Assembly: GCA_023055505.1 (NCBI GenBank)
Contig: JALIRH010000006.1
Span: 24,897,105-24,961,104, forward strand
Length of the DNA: 64,000 nucleotides
Reading direction: 5' to 3'
Source: Callipepla californica brunnescens
Lineage: Eukaryota; Chordata; Aves; Galliformes; Odontophoridae
Part shown: piece by piece, positions 52,116-64,000 of the stretch
How the letters are laid out: every line of letters starts with the position of its first letter
Numbering within the stretch: the first letter of the stretch is position 1
The notes under the pieces: generated by a model
What the model was told of the DNA's origin: nothing
Database searches by the model: none
Seen by the model: the letters and a program-made list of their open reading frames with translations, nothing else
Program-made: the position numbers and the translations under genes

Positions 52116-53666
52116 TACAGACTAGCCTAACTTTAAACTTTCTGTGACTGGGAGCTTACTGCATAGAATAAAGTGCTCAGGCTTTGCTTTTTAAAATATT
52201 CTATGTTTTACACAATTTTCAGCCTAAAGCAAATGAGTGTATGACCACACTGCATTTCGAAATGCCCACAGCGTGGTTGAACTCCTCAAAAATGTTTTAC
52301 CAAAATGTCAGATAGAGAGCAGTAGGCCTCTGGCAGGAAAATAAAGTGAGTGGGACATATTTTTAAAACTCAGAACAATCTGAAGGGATTGCAGTCCTGT
52401 AATTTTAAGAATAGATCTCTTAACTACAAGCAAATGCTTGAAGGATACATTTGAGGGACACTTCTGGAATAAAATGTTTACAGTCAAATTCTACAGCCAG
52501 AAAGAGATAGGCTGAAGCCTAAAAGCTGCCTCAACACAAAAGGATCAGTTTTCAAGAAAGCTGCACAACCGACTGTTACCATTTAGGCACCTAAATGAAG
52601 AACAATGGGGGCTGCTGGGTTCTGAGCTCTTTCAAGCATCTGGTCCAAATTTTTTCCTTCTATATGAATCAAAACAAATGTTTAGGCTACCAACTTTCCA
52701 TTGCCCTTTCAGTTTAATGCCAGCTTTTCTAGCTTTTAAATTCCTTAGCATTATAAAAGGCATAAAACACAAACTTAGCAAACTGCCCAGTTAGGACTAT
52801 TTGCAATATTTATTTTTTTATTAGTAGCAGACTTAAAGCTTTTATAAAGTCATTGTAAAAATGTATCTTTCAAAACAATATCTTTTGGATCAAGATTTTT
52901 ATTTTAATACTTTTAAAAAAATATAAATCCATATTACTTGGCTAGGAAAGAGTGTTCACAGATTGGCTCATTGGTTTGGAGATGGAATAGATTGAAAATC
53001 AACTTAAAACAAAACACAGTGGCGGTAACGGTCAGAAAGCTACCAACTAATTATATCAGAAAACAGAAGGGAGATCACATTATGACGTGGCAGTAGAACA
53101 TAAGCTGACATGTGATGTGCCACATAGGCTAAGAGAAGTTTTAAGACTTGACAATTTCTAACACAGGAGCTGCGATGCTCCACAAGAGTCCAGGATACAT
53201 CATTGTGCCTGGACCCTGATGCATCACAAGATGGATGAAAGCTATACAAGATAGTTATGAAACTGTATTAAATGTTAGGGAGCAACTCTAACAGACAGAC
53301 AGGAAAATATAACTAAGTGGCAGTGCCAAGAGTCTGCAGCTAAAACAAATGTCATATGAAATGCCCAGCATTACCTAACACTAAATCTGGAAGGGCAGAG
53401 GGCCATTCCTAGTCTCTCCCGCCATGGGAATTCCTGCAGAGATGAGTAAATCCAAACATTTTTGGAAAGACTGTTAAACAGAGATATTTTGCAAGGTTAT
53501 CACACTGAATACTGAAACCTTCAATACTTTCAGAGAGCTTCATGAATAGGGAGACAGCTGGACAAAAGTAAAGAACAACTGGATATCTCATTTCAATTTT
53601 ACAACACACATAGCAGTAAAGGAAACAGCAACCAGTGAAAACAAAACCACAGATGGAAAACTGGTC

Positions 53667-53686
53667 TTTTTTTTTTTTTTTTTTTT
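53667..53686. repeat. T run
   Basis: Twenty consecutive T in intron 1; poly(A) in the transcript. Confidence 0.92.
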
Positions 53687-54442
53687 GTCTAGAATGAAAG
53701 CTGCTTTGAGAAGCATGTAAACAAAATTGGCAGGAAGCGTCTTTACTAATTTATATGATCTAATTTAATAAAATTTGGGGGAAGAAAAAAAGCATAAAAT
53801 CAATTTTCAGCTTTTATCATACCTAATGAATATTCTCCTCAGTTGCTCTTTTCTAAACTGTATTCAGATTTAATCCTTCTAATACTGTATGATTCATAAA
53901 TAAATTATTTTCTGATACTGTGCTAAACAGCCATTATGCCAAAGTTCCCTCGATCTTAATTTGTAGAATGAACACTCATTAAGAAAAGAAACCAAACAGT
54001 TTAGAATGAGTAACTCAAAGATAAGAACAAAGACTTGCCCCAAGACTAACTAATCCTGTGTATAAGGACGCGTGAGAACTGCCTCCTAATGCTAGAGGAT
54101 GAAAAGCAAGGAGGAATTACTTAAGACTGTCTTAGAGTAGGAGACAAGGCTCAGGAAAAGAAAGTTTGGAGTATTTTTAGATGAGTATCAGGCCAAAATT
54201 CCTGCAAGTGAGATTTATTACACCATGGAGTCTGTTTCCTGAGACTGCTAATGAAGGCAAGCTATTTTTTAAAGTCCAAATGAGCATTTGATAAATTAGT
54301 ACCACACTCACGAACCATATACATAACCCGCATTGTCATACTGACTCAAAAGAAATCAACCCACACTCAACCCTTTTAGTCACCACTACTTCACTCCATC
54401 TGTCACTCATCAGTAGAAGAATATAAATATGGATTTCTGTTT

Positions 54443-54466
54443 GGGGGGGTGGGGGGGGGGGTGGGA
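54443..54466 (+). repeat. G run with G-quadruplex potential
   Basis: Twenty-four bases contain only G apart from two T: a G7, a G11 and a GGG. The G-rich strand is again the template strand for MEOX2. Such runs are error-prone in sequencing, so exact length is uncertain. Confidence 0.88.
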
Positions 54467-57400
54467 GTACCAAGTGGTTTGCTATAGGTAAATTATATGC
54501 AACTTTTTTTTTTTTTTGAAGATTTTCTTTCCTTCTTTTTCTACATTTTTATACTGTGCTCTCCCTCATTCCAATCATTAGTTCCTCATAGCTAAACAGC
54601 TAAGTTCTTGTGAATCATTCTCTGAAGTTCAGACCCTATCCACAGTACCATTCCACCATCTTCCACTTAATTTCACTATAAATAAGGGCATCCTGCATCC
54701 TTAAGGAACCATAGTTCCTTTACTTCTTGGACCAGAGAAAGCTTTGTCTGGCATGGAGAGACACAAGCAAAAGGAGGGGAAGAGAGGGAAGAGTTTTCTC
54801 TCTGATGGCTGGAAGTGAAGTGAGGAGAGTAGTGATGAAAGTCAGTATGATTATGACAAAAAAACCTTTCAGCTATGACAGTTTTGCACCATTTCCTGGA
54901 GGGGGGCAGCCTCTTGATCCTTTTTAATATCCTTATTAGTCTCCAGTTCAAGAAGCGTATGTGAGGACATGTTTAACTCCCACTGAAGTCAATGGTTCCT
55001 AAGCATATGCTCAAATTTTTTCACAAATCAGGACTTTAATCTGTTCCTTATGTACATTTAGGATTACAGAGAAGTCTTCTGTTTTTGAAGTTGCTGGAAA
55101 CATCAGCTTGCTGATGGGTGGTGGGGGAAGGGAGCAGGACTCCATCACTTTCAGAAGTCTGCAACTTTCTTGTTTAAAATTTTTCTAATTTTGACCAGAC
55201 AACTATCTATTTACCAGTTTTTCAAAGTGTTCTCATACACCATCTATTAGATTCTGATGTGTGCTGCAAACATGTGAGTTGCTGACACAATAGGCTTTTA
55301 GGATTGCATTAAAGTCGTGAATTTTAAAGTTGGTGCCTAATTCCTCCTTCCCTCCCCCCCTTCTATAAATTTGATAGAATTCTTACCAAAAATCGAAGAG
55401 TTTTATCCCCAGCAAGAGGAAAGAAAAGTTGAGACAAAAGCTGTAAAACTGTCTCCATACTACACTGTAAATGCACCTCAGTTCTGTCATTTCATGCTTT
55501 TGTCTATTTCAGTCCTGGAACTGAATCCTCTTCACTGAGCTGAGTGGTTGTGCCAAACTGTATGGTGATATTTGCAATACGGACAAACGCCCACTGGAAA
55601 CTAGCCGGGAAGCAGCCAATCTTGTGATCTGATCCTCATGTGAATTTATGCCTCCAGAGTTCAGATTTAATATCTTCTGAAATTTTACCTTGATCTCTAT
55701 TTGCTGGTATTATACTGAAAAGACTCTAGATATCGAAAGTAACAGCAAAATTGCCAAGCCCAAGCAAAAGCTACCAGCAACACTTCTGTACCTTCTCTTT
55801 TCTTACTCTGCCTACAGTTCCTTCAATCTCCTCAAACTGTTTTAGAAATACATTTAGAAATAAAGCAGCACACTGTAACCAAGTGATGGTCCAGTCAAAT
55901 CTAGTGGTATCCCAGGTCCTCATTTCCTGTTATTTTAGATTCCATACACATGCACATGCATGCTTACACACATAACAAATGAATATGTGTCTAATATACT
56001 AATGAAATGGAACAAAAAAAGTGCTTCACCACTTTCAGGATTCTTCTTAAAGAAAATTAGAGTGAAAAGACAAATCGCCAGTGCTATTTAAAGAGTTTAC
56101 AGTCCACATCAAAATGAGACTTTACTTTCCTCAAAGCATGTTCCTTCTGGCACAAATAATTATCACCTAAAATTTTGGAATTAAATATTGCATTTTAAGG
56201 AGATTAAACTTTTTTTTTTTTTTTTTAATCCAGTTTGCTTAGTTTCCCCTTTTTATACAAGGTTCTGTTAACTCTGGGTACATTACTGGCATGAAATATT
56301 AACCACCAGCATTGTGGTGCCTGGGTAACACTTGATTTCTGCTGCAGTCATTTATAGAATCTGCTCTGTGGTGTGCACCCTTAAGAAGTTAAAATCTCAA
56401 GAATAGAAGAAATAACATGAAGTATTTCTTTTTTTTTTTTTCCTCTCTTTTTCTGTTAGCTCTCAGTTAACTGAAGAATTTTCTACTGAAAAAAAAAAAT
56501 TAATGATTTCTGACCAATGAGATAATGACAAAATATTACTTCTGGACATTTCTTTCATGAATGTGAGCTGTAGCAGCAAAAGAGAAGAGTATGAATGGAC
56601 AGAGTAAGAACATGCTTAGAACAGTATAAAGAAAACATTTAAGCAGATAACCTTGAAAAGGATAGTAGAACAGATGCACTATCTGAGCTGAAGTTGGGCA
56701 ATGCTTTTTGGAGAAATAGTTGTTTAGTTCTAAGTGGATGAACCGGTATCAGATTTTTGGTGGGGACAGAGCAGGAATCAAAAGATCAGCATGGCTGAAA
56801 AACTGGATTCGATTTCTGCTGAGTGCTACAAGAATCATTTGCAAAACAATCTGAAAATATGTTGTAGAAAGAGAAGATTGGAAAAAACAACTACCACACT
56901 CAAAGGGCAAAAATATGTGTAGCTCTTACCCTATTCAGAACAAGGAGCAGAATGTGATTCCATCCTGTAGTGAGGAAATCAAGAACAGTGTTGTTTTGCT
57001 CCTGTAAAAAAGTACTTTGTGATGACCCCCAGGTCTGGTTTGTGAGCATTTTTCCTACATCTGTATGTTCTTGCCCTGGAAGGAAAGGAAATGATGTCCT
57101 CCTTACAAAGAAACCAGTTACCTGCACAGAGCTACCTTCTAGGCTTTGTGGAGACCAGGAGACATTAAATGTAATGACAGCAAGGGTACAAGGGAAGAAT
57201 AGTGAGACCCCCCTTTTTTCTAACTGTTGTGCAGTACACTACATACATATCCTGGCAGTGATTCAGTCCAGCTTCTCTCAAGGATGCAAAAACGCGCTTC
57301 CAGAGGTATTCAAGAACCACGAAACCCCAGATAAGTCCTGAACAAGTAAGGCTCCATGCACATTCATAGGAATGCCTCAGTATTTCTTGTATTTCTAGTT

Positions 57401-57564
57401 CAGTGTGGATCTCAACTCTGCCTTTTGCAGCAAGTCTGCTGATATATTAACAAGGTCTTTTTACTTAATAGGCCAACAATAACACGCAGCCAGACTCCCC
57501 TATGCGGGTAGCATCAAGCTTTCCGCTTATCTACATAATCAAGTCAACCATATGTTTAGTTTGT

Positions 57565-57595
57565 ATGTGTGTGTGTGAGAGAGAGAGAGAGAGAA
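57565..57595. repeat. Compound TG/AG microsatellite
   Basis: About six TG units change directly to about nine AG/GA units, in intron 1. Confidence 0.92.
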
Positions 57596-59887
57596 TTAAG
57601 ACTATCAATTAGCTGTGGAAACACGTCTGAAAAACAAAAAGCAAGACAGAGTCTCCATAAATAATATTTTTATGGTATCTATCCATATGTTTTGTAACTA
57701 CAAACATGTCTTAGCTTCACATCATTGATCTGAAGGAGTCAACGACCAGGAAGCAATCAATATGCCTGTGCTTAATTTTTTTAACATTTTGCTGTTACAT
57801 CCAACAGAACTACATACAGTAAACTAAGCTTAGAGCATCGCTATACACATACATATATGTACTTTATCATAAGGAACTCAGTCTGGTAAAGCAATGACAA
57901 ACTTGCACAGGAGGGAAGGAAACGGCATTCATGAGAGCTGTGAAAGACTGGGTCCTTCTGTAAGTTATAGCTCATGAAACATACTTCAGAATGGCTGGAC
58001 ACATTTAGCTACTGTACTTGAAACACATAATCTCTATCCAAAAACAAAAGTGTTTGTTTGGGTGTCATGTCTGGCAAAGCTCTCCTGATATGTTTGCAAA
58101 TACAAAATCGTTAAGTCACTGATATTTCACGTGCCAACAGACTGCAAACTCTACTGACGCCTTCACTGTGTGGATAAATTTCAGTTTGGAACCAGTCAAA
58201 TAAAGATAGCTTTATAGGGTTCAAATACTGTTAGATTTTTGTATCACAGTAATAAAGATGTTAACCTCATAAAGTTGCAGCAATGTATCAAAGCGTAAGA
58301 AACAAGGAGGTCAGAACAAGTGGAGGAAGAAATTAAAATACAAACCTACAGGGAAATTTGGCTGCTTTTTTTTTTTTCTCATAGTTTAAACAACTCCAAA
58401 ACATCTATGTTCCAATCTCCAGATTTTTCTCCTGTGTTTGCCTATACCAATTTTTTTTTTTCATTTATATTTGAAGTAGTTCCATATTCTACTTTTAATA
58501 ATAATATATTATTTCATAGATAACAGATATACAAATAGTATAGACAGACATTCTCCTTATTGTCGTGATAATTGAAAATCATGCAAATTAAAACAGTAAT
58601 AATACAAGAAAAGATAATGCTACAGTTTCAAGTCACCTCATGGACGGCTGCTAATGAGGTCTCCTATCTCAATCTGACTTTGCTTCGGCGATACTTAACT
58701 GTTTCATTCTGCATTGCCTAGCAAACTAACATTACCTAACAGTACAGTTGTATTTAGCTGATTGCTGTGGTTCTTAAGTTACTTACAATAACATCTAATG
58801 AAAATCTGGAAAAAGGGTGGTATTTTTTGTTTTGCAATAAAACAGGCGTTCTTTCTGCAAGGATAAATGGAAATTGAAAAGATATACAGGAATACACTCA
58901 TTCAGAAACATACATCTGTTAAAAAAACTGAAAGAGAGAGGGAGGGAAGACAGAGCAGGGAGAGAGCCGAGGCTGAGACCATCAGTATGCATTGTTCTAA
59001 TGTCCTCAGGAACGCAGAAAGCTTCACACACAGCTGCTGCTTGAGGTCATTGTGGTACTCTCAAAAAAAGAATATAGGAAAAGAATTGAGAAAAAAGAAA
59101 AGCTTATACTACGATGTCATTTTTAAGTGAAACAGTAATCTCAGAGTGCAAAGGGCTTGCAACATTCCTGGTTCTCCCTAAATCCTATGCAAGGTGAGTG
59201 TGTTGACTGCCCTGCAGACCAGTACTGCATTTTAAACGCTACTTCACAAAATACCAATTTGAAAGGAGTAAGCAAGCTTTACTCTGCATTAGACTGCTCT
59301 TTTCTTCTGACAGAAAATACTGTTAGCTGTTGTAAGCAAAAAGATTTATGCTGCTTTTTCAATTAGTTGACTTCCACACGGGCTTCATTCATATCTTTGT
59401 TACCACCTCAGTGTACACAGGCCTCAGAAAATATGCCACATTACAGTTTATCGAAGCAACTGACTCCAGTTCTTTTCATTAAAACAGCTGATATTTCTGT
59501 GAATTTAGGATAAATTTAGTCACTGTCATTCTTTTTATGGTTAAAAAACGAAACACAAAACATTTTAACAATAGGACTTACTTGTTCACAAACAAAAAGA
59601 TGAGGTCTATAGCGCTTCCAAAGAAAACAAAAGGCTTGAAAAGCTACTGAGACACCCACGTGCCCAACGAGCTACACCCGTGCTTCAGAACCCCCCTTCC
59701 AAGTTAGCCACTGCACATACTCTCCATGCTTTGCAGTCTTCTAGGATAACCCATTTTTCCCATGGCAGGTAGAAAACACCACAGTTCTCTCCACTCCTTC
59801 AACAGCTATATTGTCGGTTCACATATGTCCAACAGATTTTTAGTAGCTATTTTTAGAAGGGCCAAAGTAGGAAACTGTTGTATTTTC

Positions 59888-59905
59888 TTTTTTTTTTTTT
59901 TTTTT
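59888..59905. repeat. T run
   Basis: Eighteen consecutive T in intron 1. Confidence 0.9.
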
Positions 59906-60385
59906 CCACTTGGTAAATTTAAGTGACTAATGCCCTCAATTCAGTAAAATGTATAAATATCCACTTAACATCAGGTGTGTTCATATCAAAGTAACGCAAC
60001 TACTGATGCCTGATGTAAAGTCCTGGCTTCAGTCAGGAGTTAGCTTCCACTTCAGCACACCCAGGTTTTCATTCATCTCCTAACACCCAAAATTAAACGC
60101 ATACTGGCATAACTGTGGGATCACAGTCAAAAAATTAAAACTCATAATGGTGGCAAAGGACTCTGAAGTGCACCTAACACAACTTATGTACAGCAGCATT
60201 TGTTCGGACTTACTTGCTAAAAATAAAAAATAGCTATTATAGATCTGAGAGAATGCAAAAGGAAGGACTTTTAAAAGCTTGCAGTAATCTGTTTCAGTTT
60301 TAGTTTTTCATATCCTATTTGCTATAAAATAATGCTCAGTCAAACAATTTTTCTCTAGTCCAAGAAGCAACATTATAAAAACAAA

Positions 60386-60508
60386 AGGGAGAGAAAGAGA
60401 GGGAGAGAGAGAAAGGAAGAGAAAAAGATGGTAGGAAAAGATAAAAAAAAGATAGATAGATAAAGATGGTGACAAATGGAAAAAGAAGAAGAAAGAAAAG
60501 AAAGATTA
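60386..60508. repeat. Polypurine tract with GATA units
   Basis: GAGA, GGGA and GAAA units, with a short GATA stretch near 60451-60463, predominantly purine on the plus strand. A minus-strand frame through it reads as Phe/Ser/Leu low complexity and is not coding. Confidence 0.88.
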
Positions 60509-61380
60509 CTTGGCTTCCAGTTAGGGTTTCATAACACACTAGGTTTTATTGGTTCAGTAAAACTATGCTCTTCCATCGTACATGAAAGATTTGCCTAATT
60601 CCTTTGAGACTTGTTTCTTCTGCTGTTTGGTCAATTATTTTTTTTTTCATTTGATGAACAGAAAGATAAAAGGAAACACAGGTTCAAGTAAAAAATAACT
60701 TCTCTTTCAAATGAATGCTAAGTTTTCATGTATGTTTTCTTTTGTTCACGCATTGTAATTACCCTTTGTTCTACTGCTGCAAGGCTTGTTTGGCATAGGT
60801 AATTTTCAATGTAAAGTTCAGCTGTTGTTTTATCTAGGTAATGAGCAAGCTTAAGTGACTGCAGGCAGTGCAGTACTGAATGATTATGTTAATCATTAAA
60901 CAATAAAATACTAACTAACTACTAAATGTGATTTCTAATTGTTCCTTTGATGTATAAATTGCATGTCTATTTAGTAATACGCATAACTTCCAGTTGAGTA
61001 ACCTACCCCTAAAAGTACTTGTAAAATACTTTTTTGTTATTGTCTCCCGAAGGTCCAAGATCTCAAAATGAAGGAAGTCCCCTCTAATCTACAATGAATA
61101 TTGCACAGTTAATATGCACATTTTAACATTTGTAACATTTTGACAGGCTAAATTGGCTTTTTACCATGTTTAAGAGACCACTTTAGAAGCAGATCCTAAT
61201 GTAGTGGCAGCTGTCTACCGTTTTATCACATTATATAATTTTTTTCCCACTTTGTGTAACTCAGTGAATTTGAGGATATAACAATGCAATACTGTGTTGG
61301 TGATATTCCATATATATATTTAATTTCAGAGATTGGCCAATGTCACCATTATTTAAATTTAACATTTTATCTACTAGAAT

Positions 61381-63260
61381 ATCATTTCAAATGGGCTAAG
61401 TGAACGTCTCACAGGATACCGATTTTTAATATATATTACTAAATAACAAGGACAGCATGTTTTTTTCCACCTCGCTAGAAAACTAAGACGCAAGGCACAA
61501 GTCCTTTCTTAAATGAACATCCCTTCTCTGCGCTCTTCACTGCTGGAAGAACAGCAGATCACAAAAAGCATAAGCACAACCATGGCTATCTGGTCTGCCT
61601 CCCTTGCCCAAGCTAAACTACATTCACAGTAAGAACATACATCTTAAAATCTGGCCCTATCAAAAATCAGTGGGAGTTCTGTCATCAGTATCTTCCAGGT
61701 GCAAATGGAAGGAGGGTACTGGCACTGCTATTGTATGGACTGGGAACACAGGCATGAAATAAAACTGGGGCACAGGCTCAAAACAGATCCTAAGGCTGGG
61801 TTCGGTGCCCAGCTGTGCTCTGATGTAATGAAGTAGCCTCGAGCACTGTTTATCAAACTTCTCTAACACCACACTATTTTAGTTACAAACCTTATTAGCG
61901 ACATATGCAAGTATTTATATTTAAAAAATATGACTTTCCCTTCACGTCCTTTCAAGTTGCATTCTTAAGTGTATTAGAACAAGGACACACAATAGCATGG
62001 AAAAAAAAAAAAAAAAAGATTGAACCCAACTACATTAAAACTGCATTTTACCAATGTATTTCAACTTTGCTCTTCCTGGTAGAAGGAACCAGATTTATCT
62101 TGCTTCCCTTATGGAGACTAGCGAAACTGGTTGGATAGAATACATTCCACTACTGAAAGAAACATGCTACAGAAACCGTTATACTGTCATGTAACATTGT
62201 CTTTGCTGAAAGCAGTAATCCTACGAGCAATGTCAGATTATTAGCAGACAGCAACAAAGATAATGTTGTCACCCTCCCTTAAATTTCAAGACACAGAACT
62301 CAGTCCTGCTCTTGAGAATTTCAAAGGTATAGCGTATCGAGTCATCCTATCACTGAAGAATGAACATTTATGGATGGCAAACTCTACGCAGTCTAAAAGG
62401 CTCAATTAAAAACTACTGAACATCTGAAAAGGGTAAAAAGTCTGAGAAAAAACAACAACAAAAGTCGAGAATCCGATTACTTTACTGTGCAAAATACTGG
62501 AGAAGCTACGCTACATATGTCGGGTTAATTTTTGCCCAAAGGTGCTAAAACCAATGAAATTAAAATTCACTTTATGTAAATAACGCTGGATTGTCAGTGC
62601 TCAAACTATCACAGTATTTTAATCAGACAATATCTGGAAGAATTGTAAAGCACTGTTTTTTTCCTACCATGCAGCAATAGTTTCAAAATGATAAAGGATA
62701 ATTACAGTCATGATTTCTTGAGTAAGTTTTAGTTAACATTTTCAGTTCTCCAACTACTGCCAGACTGTTCTGATCTTTAATCCACATGTGTCCATATCTT
62801 TTTCTGCATTTGATTCTAGCACCACGTTTCTTACTCATCCAGACCCCTCTGTGACTTCGCTTTGAAGACTAGATCCTTGATAGTGCTTAATACCAAATAA
62901 TAAAAGAATAACATGAAGTTACATTTTGTGCCAAAAGATTCAAACCAGAGTAACGGAGTTAATCTCCAACGGCTTAAAAAACTTCCAGAGCTTAAGTAGT
63001 TGCGCTGAATTCAATAGACCTTCTCAAAAAAACATTTGTGCTCCAGAGAACAGCTACACTGAGACCTCGATGCTTATAAGGGTGGAGAAAGTGTAAATCC
63101 TACTGAATAATATAAGTGAACAGACAGAAATACATAATTAGAAGTCATACTAATTGCAGTCCTGACAAAATTACTTTTAGGCTATGGGAAAAAGGTTTTT
63201 GTTTCAAATTTATCAGTAAAATAGTGTTAGAAATGTTTACAGTTACAGCGAATTTGAAGA
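61381..63260. other. CpG-retaining stretch in intron 1
   Basis: By hand count there are 27 CpGs in about 1.9 kb, densest at 62160-62590 (11 in 430 bases). By the same count 12001-13020 has 4. There is no repeat other than an A17 run at 62001-62017. It is not GC-rich, so it is not a CpG island. Retained CpGs in unique sequence may mark a conserved or unmethylated element; this is inference. Confidence 0.4.
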
Positions 63261-64000
63261 TAATATTTCTCAAAACAACATGAATACATAGCAGTTTTCA
63301 TCAGGTAAATGATTGAGCAAGTACCCCATAGTGTAGCACAGTGTTTGCTAATCAATCAATCTTAATTGATTAATTTTCTCCTAAGTTTACTATTATTGTC
63401 CATCAGATTTGGAACTTGCTTCGTTTATGAAATCTACAGCATCTTTTGGTTGTTGTTGTTTTCCTCTATAATGGTAAGCAATGCTTTGATACTGGATACC
63501 AAACAAATTTATTCTTTTCAGAAAAACTGTGCTTTATTATATATTTTTCCTGCTTCCGTTTACAACCATGCTGAAAAGCACAGACACATTGATGAATCAG
63601 TTACACAGTTCTTTTTGACTACAAGTGTGCAGCTCATTTTTCTTACTGATGTGTTTCAGAAACCAATCAGAAGTCCTCAAAACCAATGATTTCACAGTAT
63701 TTACAATCATTTATCAAAATGACCTGCTTTTTAGAGATCCTTTCAAACAAGTGCATATGATTTATGGTATTTAGTTGTGTTTAAAATAAATTCTCTGGAG
63801 ATGTAACTTTTACAGCATGCTTGTTGAGAATAGGTAGGTTATAAAAGATGTTAAAACACTGAAGAAAAGAGTACTGTTTCCTTTTTGCGTGATTTGTCAA
63901 TGAACAAAACCCAGCAGAACAGCCATTGAAACACTGGATTCCTGAGATGTTTTTGTACGATTAATAGTAGTGCTCCTATATGACACTATTGTAAATGTAG

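Noticed and set aside
56970..57341. 123-residue plus-strand frame, the longest outside repeats apart from the exon 3 region
   Set aside because: No recognisable domain, no codon-like pattern, and length within chance for a 64-kb window. No flanking splice structure could be established.
59157..59366. Cys-containing frame (CVDCPADQYC) with a nearby GT donor-like AAGGTGAGTG
   Set aside because: It looks faintly like a Cys-rich repeat, but the frame is short, no paired exons are visible and the donor-like site lies inside the frame. Probably chance.

Overview
This window looks like vertebrate nuclear DNA from a bird, most probably a galliform such as chicken. It is AT-rich and CpG-depleted, has almost no long open reading frames, and is full of short microsatellites. 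It carries at least five CR1 LINE 3' ends and one decayed Galluhop-type mariner; both families are typical of chicken. The species call is inference from remembered repeat families and cannot be proved here.

One protein-coding gene can be supported: MEOX2 (mesenchyme homeobox 2, also called GAX), on the minus strand. Its last two coding exons are present. Exon 2 (29976-30148) carries the N-terminal three quarters of the homeodomain. Exon 3 (coding part 17581-17805) carries recognition helix 3 and the acidic, His/Ser-rich C-terminus. The frames join cleanly across an intron of about 12.2 kb. The first coding exon, promoter and CpG island are not in the window, so intron 1 is longer than 33.8 kb and the gene starts beyond base 64000.

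Layout: 1-16.5 kb is intergenic DNA downstream of MEOX2, with two CR1 3' ends near the left edge and no recognisable exon. 16.5-17.58 kb is the probable MEOX2 3' UTR, with two candidate poly(A) signals, two Pumilio-type elements and an overlapping miR-148/152 and miR-130/301 seed match. 17.8-29.98 kb is intron 2, with a CR1 fragment of about 450 bp, another CR1 end, a 36-bp perfect AT palindrome, a polypurine tract and a GGGA repeat. From 30.15 kb to the end is intron 1, with a polypurine compound microsatellite of about 430 bp, a CR1 end, the mariner remnant, a G-run, an 81-bp inverted repeat and a CpG-retaining stretch at 61.4-63.3 kb.

I found no operon, CRISPR array, tRNA, rRNA or evident new multi-gene system. 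The observations most worth following are the 81-bp inverted repeat (46526-46606 / 47594-47674), the 3' UTR site cluster, and the consistent strand bias of the polypurine tracts relative to MEOX2 transcription.
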